A stretch of 5,210 bases of DNA from Steroidobacteraceae bacterium (GTDB lineage: Bacteria > Pseudomonadota > Gammaproteobacteria > Steroidobacterales > Steroidobacteraceae), in NCBI GenBank assembly GCA_021325695.1, contig JAJTCR010000138.1, forward strand, positions 1-5,210, given 5' to 3'. The position numbers and the translations under genes are program-made. The notes beneath the pieces are model-generated. The model saw only the letters and a program-made list of their open reading frames with translations. It did not search any database and was not told the DNA's origin. This document shows, one piece after another, positions 1-5,210 of the stretch. How positions within the stretch are numbered: the first letter of the stretch is position 1; every line of letters begins with the position of its first letter.

Positions 1-590
1 TGAGCGAGCCGGTGGCCTCGCTGGCGGCCTTCACGCCGGCGGCGCCGTGCCTCGCGCTGCTGGTCAGCGTCGTTCCGCGCTCGCTCGGGGCCGGGGCCGT
101 CGGTCCACATGCGGCGCCCGATGACCGGGTGATCGACCGCCGTGCACTCGAGCAGGTCGCCTCCGCCTGGCTCGGCGACCCATGGACGGCGCTCGTCCTG
201 CGCACCTTGCCCAACTCACCCGACAAGCGACACCGCGCCTACGTCGACGGCGCGTCTCCAGCGCCGTACTTCGTCCCGGACGCCATCGGCTGGCTGGTCG
301 AGCGCGAAGTGACCTCGCTGGTCGTCGACCTGCCGAGCCTCGACCGCGCCGACGACGGCGGCCACCTTGCCGCACACCGGGTGTTCTGGGGCCTGCCTGT
401 CGGCTCGACCGACGCCGCGGCCGCCACGCGACCACACGCGCTCGTGACCGAACTCGCCTTCGTTCCCGACGCGGCCGGCGACGGCCTGTACCTGCTCGAC
501 CTGCAGGTGCCGGCGTTCGTCGCCGACGCGGCGCCGAGTCGACCCGTGCTCTATCGCCTGACCGAATCGACCGAAGTCCCCGTCGCATGA
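1..590 (+). CDS. Cyclase-family protein, probable kynurenine formamidase (5'-truncated by window edge)
   Basis: This is the C-terminal 195 residues or so of a cyclase/arylformamidase-type metal hydrolase, a family of usually about 210-270 residues. The frame is open to the left edge from position 3. The GTG at 12 is therefore probably an internal Val codon, and the true start lies outside. The N-terminal metal-binding HxGTHxD motif should be upstream and cannot be checked. Seen here are the SLD-containing segment (about 336-347), a GGHLAAH stretch with His codons at 363 and 375, a Glu at 450 in VTELAFVPD, and the end motif DGLYLLDLQVP followed by DAAPSRPVLY (about 480-550). The later His and Glu are candidate metal ligands by analogy with KynB. 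By context it would hydrolyse N-formyl-L-kynurenine to kynurenine and formate in the cytoplasm. Its stop overlaps the kynU start, which supports an operon. The family is fairly sure; the exact substrate is inferred from neighbours. Confidence 0.8.
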   Translation, partial: SEPVASLAAFTPAAPCLALLVSVVPRSLGAGAVGPHAAPDDRVIDRRALEQVASAWLGDPWTALVLRTLPNSPDKRHRAYVDGASPAPYFVPDAIGWLVEREVTSLVVDLPSLDRADDGGHLAAHRVFWGLPVGSTDAAAATRPHALVTELAFVPDAAGDGLYLLDLQVPAFVADAAPSRPVLYRLTESTEVPVA

Positions 591-1864
591 GGCTCGACCG
601 TGAACACGCACATGCGCTCGACGCGGCCGACCCGCTCGCGGCGTGGCACGACCGCTTCGTGCTGCCGCGCGAGCCGCAGGGCGGTCGCGAGCTCGTATAC
701 CTGTGCGGCCACTCGCTCGGCGCGCAGCCGGTGCTCGCCGCCGATTACGTCGACGACATCATGCGCGACTGGCGGTCGCTCGGCGTCGAGGGCCACTTCA
801 ACGGACGCCATCCCTGGATGTCCTACCACGAGCGACTGGCCGCGCCGCTGGCCGACCTCGTCGGCGCGGCACCGACCGAAGTCGTGGCGATGAACTCGCT
901 CACGGTCAACCTGAACCTGTTGCTCGCGACCTTCTATCGTCCCGCGGGCGCGCGCACGGCGATCCTCCTCGAGCGCCACGCCTTCCCGTCTGACCGTTAT
1001 GCGGTGGAGTCGCACGTGCGCTGGCACGGACTCGACCCGGCGCGCGACCTGATCGAGGTCGCGCCGCGCGAGGGCGAGGCCCTGCTGCGCACCGAGGACC
1101 TCGTCGCGCTGATCGAACGCGACGGCGCACGCATCGCAACCGTGATGCTGCCCGGCGTCCAGTACCTCACCGGGCAGCGGCTCGACGTCGATGCCATCAC
1201 GGCCTGCGCGCGCCGCGCCGGTTGCACCGTGGGCTGGGACCTCGCGCACGCGGCCGGCAACGTGCCGCTGCGCATGCACGATGCCAACGCGGATTTCGCG
1301 GTCTGGTGCAACTATAAGTACCTGAACGGCGGGCCCGGCGCCGTCGGCGGCGCGTTCGTGCACGAGCGGCACGCGCAGGACCCGGCGCTGCCGCGCCTGG
1401 CCGGTTGGTGGGGTCACGACAAGGCGACGCGATTCCTGATGGGGCCGGAGTTTCGGCCGATTCCCGGTGCCGAAGGCTGGCAGAACAGCAACCCGCCGAT
1501 TCTCGCGATGGCGCCGCTCGCGGCCTCGCTCGAGCACTTCGCGTCGGTCGGCCTGGCCGCGTTGCGCAGCAAGTCGCTCGAGCTGACCCGCTACTTCGAG
1601 CGCCTCGTGCGTGCGCGGCTGGCGGGCCGCGTCGACATCGTCACGCCGTCCGACGCCGAAGCGCGGGGCGCTGCATTGTCGCTGCGACTGCTCGGCTTGT
1701 CGCGCGACCATGCACGCGCAGTGTTCGACGGCCTTCGCCGCCGCCTGGTTTTGCCCGATTGGCGCGAGCCCAACGTGATTCGCGCGGCGCCCGTGCCGTT
1801 CTACAACCGGTTCGACGACGTGTGGCGTTGCGTGGACGCGCTGCACGCGGAGCTGCCGTCCTGA
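587..1864 (+). CDS. kynU: Kynureninase
   Basis: This 425-residue protein is close to the usual 415-465 for kynureninase (EC 3.7.1.3), a PLP-dependent fold-type I enzyme that cleaves kynurenine or 3-hydroxykynurenine to (3-hydroxy)anthranilate plus alanine. Family motifs run in order: YLCGHSLG (38-45), MNSLTVNL (102-109), FPSDRYAVES (D136), the YLTGQ segment, GWDLAHAAGN (D218, H221), WCNYKYLNGGPG with the PLP-binding Lys244, GWWGH, SNPPI (S301, N302), and IRAAPVPFYNRF, where Arg399 is the expected substrate-carboxylate ligand. The ATG at 587 overlaps the preceding stop as ATGA. The frame is open much further upstream, but that part reads as Arg-rich shadow, and homology begins just after this ATG. 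No clear Shine-Dalgarno precedes it, so translational coupling is likely. His70 and Asn302 match human-type residues linked to 3-hydroxykynurenine preference. The Asn usual in the YLCGNSLG motif is His42. Confidence 0.96.
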   Translation: MRLDREHAHALDAADPLAAWHDRFVLPREPQGGRELVYLCGHSLGAQPVLAADYVDDIMRDWRSLGVEGHFNGRHPWMSYHERLAAPLADLVGAAPTEVVAMNSLTVNLNLLLATFYRPAGARTAILLERHAFPSDRYAVESHVRWHGLDPARDLIEVAPREGEALLRTEDLVALIERDGARIATVMLPGVQYLTGQRLDVDAITACARRAGCTVGWDLAHAAGNVPLRMHDANADFAVWCNYKYLNGGPGAVGGAFVHERHAQDPALPRLAGWWGHDKATRFLMGPEFRPIPGAEGWQNSNPPILAMAPLAASLEHFASVGLAALRSKSLELTRYFERLVRARLAGRVDIVTPSDAEARGAALSLRLLGLSRDHARAVFDGLRRRLVLPDWREPNVIRAAPVPFYNRFDDVWRCVDALHAELPS

Positions 1865-1909
1865 TGCGTCGACTGCCCCGCCGCGTCAGGTGAGCATCGA
1901 CCGACCACC

Positions 1910-1915
1910 GGAGGT
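1910..1915 (+). promoter_or_regulatory. Shine-Dalgarno sequence that sets the kmo TTG start
   Basis: GGAGGT is a near-perfect anti-16S match ending 3 bases before TTG at 1919. The spacing is short but workable. The next in-frame ATG, at 1940, would cut off the first beta strand of the FAD-binding fold (AVTMLGAG) and has no comparable site at the right distance. No in-frame start codon lies in the short stretch upstream. Confidence 0.75.
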
Positions 1916-1918
1916 CGC

Positions 1919-3298
1919 TTGACGCCGAATGCCGTCACCATGCTGGGCGCAGGCCTTTCGGGCGCGCTCATGGCGATCTACCTCGCGCGACTCGGGGTCG
2001 AGGTCACCGTGTACGAGCGCCGCCCCGATTCACGCAAGGTCGACATGGACGCGGGACGCTCGATCAACCTCGCGCTCGCGGACCGCGGCATCCACGCGCT
2101 GCGGCAGGCCGAGGCCTACGACGCCGTCGCGCCGCTGCTGATTCCGATGCGCGGACGCATGCTGCACGCGGTCGATGGCACGCTCACGTTCGTGCAGTAC
2201 GGACAGCGTCCCCACGAGGTCATTTACTCCGTCTCGAGGCCGGGACTGACGCGCGCGCTGCTCGACCACGCGCAGCGCCGGTATGGGATCGCGCCGCGTT
2301 TCCTGCAGGCCGCGCGCGGGCTCGACTTCGAGAGCGACCGGCTCGTGATGCTCGACGAGGTCTCCGGCGACAGCTATACGCGGCCGCTGGCGCCGTTGAT
2401 CGCCGCGGACGGCGCAGGCTCGGTCGTGCGTCGTGCCATGACCGGCCAGCTCGGGGTGCAGGTCGTCGAGGACCTGCTCGACTACGGCTACAAGGAACTC
2501 ACGCTGCCCGCCGCCCCGGGCGGCGCGCACCAGATCGAGCGCGAGGCGCTGCACGTCTGGCCGCGCGGGGGCTTCATGCTGATCGCGTTGCCGAACCTCG
2601 ACGGCAGCTTCACGGTGACGCTGTTCCTCGCCCTCAAGGGCGGGCCCGACTCGTTCGCGGCGCTGCACAGCCGTACCGACGTCGAAGCGTTCTTCGCACG
2701 GCATTTCCCCGACGTCGTACCCCGCATGCCCGCGCTCGCCCGCGAGTTCCTCGAGCACCCGATCGGGCGCATGGGGACCGTCTACACCGACCAGTGGTCC
2801 GCGAACGGGCGCGCCGTGCTGCTCGGCGATGCTGCGCACGCGATCGTGCCGTTCCACGGCCAGGGCATGAATGCCTGTTTCGAGGATTGCCGTGAGCTCG
2901 ACCGGCTGCTGCGCGCGACCGGCGACTGGACGGCGGCGTTCGAGCAATTCACGGCGCTGCGCAAGCCCAACACGGACGCGATCGCGGCCATGGCGCTGGA
3001 GAATTTCACCGAGATGCGCGACACGGTCCGCGAACCGAAATTCCTGCTGCGCAAGGAACTGAGTTTCGAGCTCGAGCGACGCCACCCGGGGCGCTTCATC
3101 CCGCGCTACTCGATGGTGATGTTCCACCACGAGATACCGTACGCGGTGGCGCGCGAACGGGGCGAGATACAGGCCGGAATACTCGCCTCGCTCACCGAAC
3201 ACGTGGACTCGATCGCGAGCATCTCACCCGACCGGATGGACGCGGTCGTGCGCGAACACCTCGAACCGCTGGCGCAGGAGTTTCGCGCGGCACGCTAG
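1919..3298 (+). CDS. kmo: Kynurenine 3-monooxygenase (FAD-dependent)
   Basis: This 459-residue class A flavoprotein hydroxylase has the normal bacterial length. It uses NADPH and O2 to convert L-kynurenine to 3-hydroxykynurenine (EC 1.14.13.9). The N-terminal Rossmann motif GAGLSG is at 10-15, with the FAD-ribose acid Glu33. KMO-specific GRSINLALADRG follows at 46-57. PMRGRM (76-81) and Tyr94 come next; Arg80 and Tyr94 are spaced like the kynurenine-carboxylate Arg/Tyr pair of the Pseudomonas enzyme. The DG motif is at 164-165, then HVWPRGGFMLIALPN, the second FAD motif GDAAHAIVPFHGQGMN at 303-318, and the C-terminal KPNTDAIAAMALENFTEMRD and FIPRYSMVMFHH segments. There is no hydrophobic C-terminal tail like the membrane anchor of eukaryotic KMO, so it should be soluble. 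TTG is chosen as the start because of the Shine-Dalgarno at 1910 and the intact first beta strand. It follows kynU by 54 bp and is the last gene of the operon. Confidence 0.96.
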   Translation: MTPNAVTMLGAGLSGALMAIYLARLGVEVTVYERRPDSRKVDMDAGRSINLALADRGIHALRQAEAYDAVAPLLIPMRGRMLHAVDGTLTFVQYGQRPHEVIYSVSRPGLTRALLDHAQRRYGIAPRFLQAARGLDFESDRLVMLDEVSGDSYTRPLAPLIAADGAGSVVRRAMTGQLGVQVVEDLLDYGYKELTLPAAPGGAHQIEREALHVWPRGGFMLIALPNLDGSFTVTLFLALKGGPDSFAALHSRTDVEAFFARHFPDVVPRMPALAREFLEHPIGRMGTVYTDQWSANGRAVLLGDAAHAIVPFHGQGMNACFEDCRELDRLLRATGDWTAAFEQFTALRKPNTDAIAAMALENFTEMRDTVREPKFLLRKELSFELERRHPGRFIPRYSMVMFHHEIPYAVARERGEIQAGILASLTEHVDSIASISPDRMDAVVREHLEPLAQEFRAAR

Positions 3299-3334
3299 CG
3301 TTCGCAGCGCATGCCGCTCGAGTATCGACGGGCC
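3299..3334. other. Convergent intergenic gap, no clear terminator
   Basis: Thirty-six bases separate the kmo stop from the stop of the opposite-strand kinase gene. A perfect 10-bp palindrome, ACGCTAGCGT (3292-3301), spans the kmo stop. Alternative 4-bp AGCG/CGCT stems can be drawn through 3318, but they are short and have no T-run on either strand. I cannot support an intrinsic terminator here; Rho-dependent ending or read-through into antisense is possible. Confidence 0.5.
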
Positions 3335-5210
3335 CTAGACGACCGAGGCGCCCGCCTGCTTGCGCGGCGCATCCGTGGCGCCCTCCGCGCGTTGCGCGGC
3401 CTGCAGCTCGTGCAGGATCGCGACGAGCTGACCGATCTGGTAGGGCTTGGCGAGGTGCGCCTGGAACCCCGACTGCAGCGCCCGCGCACGATCCTCGTCG
3501 CGCGTGTACGCCGTCAGCGCCACGGCGAGCAGGCGGTCCGGACCGAGACCCAGCTCGTGGCGGACGCGCCGGATCAACTCGTACCCGTCCATCGTCGGCA
3601 TCCCGATGTCGCTGACCAACGCGTCGAACTCCTGCGGTCGCGTGCGCAGGGCCTGCAGCGCATCGAGGCCCGAAGTCACCGTCGCCACCCGGGCACCCTG
3701 GTCCTCGAGCATCTGTCGCAGCGATTCGAGCATCTCCGCCTGGTCTTCCACCGCGAGCACGCGCAACCCCTCCAGCCGCACGTTGAGCAGGTGGTCCGGA
3801 TCGAGCCTGCGCCAGGTGCCCGTCGATTCCACGTCCACCGCGAGCAGGGACGACTCGTGCAGCGGCAGCGTCACCCTGAACAGCGACCCCTTGCCCGCAC
3901 CGTCGCTGGTGGCTTCGATCGACCCACCCTGCAACTCGACGAGCTGCTTGACGATCGCGAGGCCGAGCCCGAGGCCGCCGTGCCGCCGCGCCGTCGTGCT
4001 GTCCGCCTGCTTGAACCGGCTGAAGATCTGCGACAGGAACTCGGGCGGAATGCCCTCGCCGTCATCGCGGACCGAGATCTCGAGGTTGGGGCCGTGCCGC
4101 CGCGCCCCCACCCAGATGTGCCCGTGCTCGGGCGTGAACTTGAGCGCGTTCGACAGCAGGTTCCAGAGCACCTGCTGCAGGCGCGTCGGATCGCCGAGCA
4201 CGATCTTCGGATTCGTGCCGACGTCGAGCGACAAGGCGATCCGCCGCGCTTCGGCCGCGGGCCGGTGCGAAGCAACGGCCTGGGAGACAAGCTCGGCGGC
4301 GTCGAGCGGGCGTACGTCGAGCGTGACGCGCCCGGACACGATCCGGCTCATGTCGAGCAGGTCGCCGATCAGCTGCGAAAGCGCCATGCCGTTGTCGATG
4401 ATCAGCGCCAGGCCTTTCCTGAGCTCTTCGTTCGCGGTGCCGTACTTGCGCGCGAGGATGCGGCTCCACAGCACGATCACCGAAAGCGGCGTGCGCAGCT
4501 CGTGCGACAGCGTCGCGAGGAACTCGTCCTTCGCGCGCGTCGCGAGTTCCGCGTCCGAACGCGCCGCGCGCTCACTTTCGAGCAGTTGCTCACGCTCTGC
4601 CTCGAGGCGGCAGCGCTCGGTGACGTCGATGCTGGTGCCCGCGAAGGCGACGAGGTCACTGCGCGATCCCACGCGCGGAACCCCGTACGATTCGATCCAG
4701 CGCCACTCGCCGTCCGCCCGACGCACGCGCGCCTTGGCGTGAAAGGGCGCCTTGCGTTGCATGCAGTCGAGGAAGTCCAGCTCGTAGGCGGCCCGGTCCT
4801 CCTCGTGCAAGAGCACCTGCCAGCCGTCGCAGCGCGCCTGCTCCTGCGTCACGCCGAAGAAGGTTTCCCAGACCTTGTTGACGAACAGGATCTTTCCGGC
4901 GCCGTCGTGCACCCAGATCATGAGCGGCACGCTGTCCGCCATCACGGTGAAGCGCCGCTCGCGCTCCTGCGCGTCGACGGCCGCCGCTTCAGCCCGCGTC
5001 CGCGCTCGCCGCGCCGATTCCGCCAGCAGGATCATGATGGCGTTTTCGACGACGAAGACCGCCGCGCCGGTCGCCAACGCCACGTCCACGGCACGCGTCG
5101 TCAGCATCACCGAAAGCACGACCGAGAGGACCGTGGCGATCGCGCCGTGGCGCCAGCCCGCGATCATCGCGGAGAGCAGGATCGCCGGAAAGTACGGCAG
5201 GAACGGGAAC
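3335..5210 (-). CDS. Hybrid sensor histidine kinase with membrane segments, PAS and C-terminal receiver (N-terminus outside window)
   Basis: At least 625 residues are encoded, and the frame is open to the right edge. Counting from the internal ATG at 5167, the order is: hydrophobic segments at about 8-25 and 31-49; a charged linker (50-72); a PAS/PAC domain (about 72-188); a coiled-coil linker (188-212); HisKA with the phospho-acceptor His222 in SHELRTPL; HATPase_c with the N box (WNLLSNALKFTP, Asn340), G1 (DDGEGIP) and G2 (GGLGLGLAIVKQL, about 397-409); and a receiver (about 467-588) with acidic pair Glu474/Asp475, phospho-Asp520 in SDIGMPTMDG, Thr552 and Lys574. All key catalytic residues are present. 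The frame above 5167 continues as FPFLPYFPAILLSA, resembling a DUF4118-type membrane module, so that ATG is probably not the start. It would sit in the inner membrane and pass phosphate to its own receiver. There is no Hpt domain or adjacent response regulator, and the signal is unknown. Confidence 0.93.
   Translation of the reverse strand, partial: FPFLPYFPAILLSAMIAGWRHGAIATVLSVVLSVMLTTRAVDVALATGAAVFVVENAIMILLAESARRARTRAEAAAVDAQERERRFTVMADSVPLMIWVHDGAGKILFVNKVWETFFGVTQEQARCDGWQVLLHEEDRAAYELDFLDCMQRKAPFHAKARVRRADGEWRWIESYGVPRVGSRSDLVAFAGTSIDVTERCRLEAEREQLLESERAARSDAELATRAKDEFLATLSHELRTPLSVIVLWSRILARKYGTANEELRKGLALIIDNGMALSQLIGDLLDMSRIVSGRVTLDVRPLDAAELVSQAVASHRPAAEARRIALSLDVGTNPKIVLGDPTRLQQVLWNLLSNALKFTPEHGHIWVGARRHGPNLEISVRDDGEGIPPEFLSQIFSRFKQADSTTARRHGGLGLGLAIVKQLVELQGGSIEATSDGAGKGSLFRVTLPLHESSLLAVDVESTGTWRRLDPDHLLNVRLEGLRVLAVEDQAEMLESLRQMLEDQGARVATVTSGLDALQALRTRPQEFDALVSDIGMPTMDGYELIRRVRHELGLGPDRLLAVALTAYTRDEDRARALQSGFQAHLAKPYQIGQLVAILHELQAAQRAEGATDAPRKQAGASVV

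Noticed and set aside
182..586. N-terminal extension of kynU to the upstream ATG at 182
   Set aside because: The added stretch is Arg/Pro-rich shadow of the cyclase-family gene in another frame and has no kynureninase similarity. The ATG at 587 gives normal length and the overlap typical of an operon.
551..1846. Long minus-strand open frame (431 codons) opposite kynU
   Set aside because: It lies wholly antisense to a clear kynureninase, has low-complexity Arg/Ala/Val-rich content and shows no recognisable motif. Such frames are common opposite GC-rich genes.
2030..3202. Long minus-strand open frame (390 codons) opposite kmo
   Set aside because: It is antisense to an unmistakable flavoprotein gene, Arg/Glu/His-rich and without domain motifs; a codon-bias shadow.
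3292..3318. Possible intrinsic terminator between kmo and the kinase gene
   Set aside because: Only short 4-5 bp self-complementary stems exist and there is no T-run on either strand.
3447..4742. Plus-strand open frame (431 codons) across the kinase gene
   Set aside because: Its Ser/Arg-rich composition is what reading a GC-rich gene in antisense gives, and every kinase motif lies on the other strand.

Overview
The window comes from a GC-rich bacterium, by eye roughly 70% G+C with strong third-position G/C bias. Protein similarity and gene order fit a gammaproteobacterium of the Xanthomonadales/Nevskiales kind. That placement is inference from family resemblance; there is no rRNA or other taxonomic marker here.

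Positions 1-3298 (+ strand) carry the end of a tryptophan/kynurenine-pathway operon. The genes are a cyclase-family protein (probable kynurenine formamidase, missing its 5' end at the window edge), kynU (kynureninase) and kmo (kynurenine 3-monooxygenase). The first two overlap by ATGA. kmo follows kynU after 54 bp and has its own Shine-Dalgarno sequence and a TTG start. In pathway order, the formamidase releases kynurenine from N-formylkynurenine, Kmo hydroxylates it to 3-hydroxykynurenine, and KynU cleaves that to 3-hydroxyanthranilate and alanine. 3-Hydroxyanthranilate can feed quinolinate/NAD synthesis or ring cleavage. Tryptophan 2,3-dioxygenase and 3-hydroxyanthranilate dioxygenase are not in the window. 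Any linked copies would have to lie upstream, because a convergent gene closes the operon downstream.

Positions 3299-3334 are a short convergent intergenic gap with no convincing terminator.

Positions 3335-5210 (- strand) hold most of a hybrid sensor histidine kinase: membrane segments, PAS, HisKA, HATPase and a C-terminal receiver. Its reading frame stays open to the right edge, so its N-terminus lies outside. Nothing in the sequence links it functionally to the kynurenine genes.

This is mostly ordinary metabolic and signalling sequence; I see no mobile element, RNA gene, CRISPR array or novel system. The most informative detail is that KynU carries the His and Ser-Asn active-site residues of the human-type, 3-hydroxykynurenine-preferring enzyme, which agrees with its linkage to kmo.
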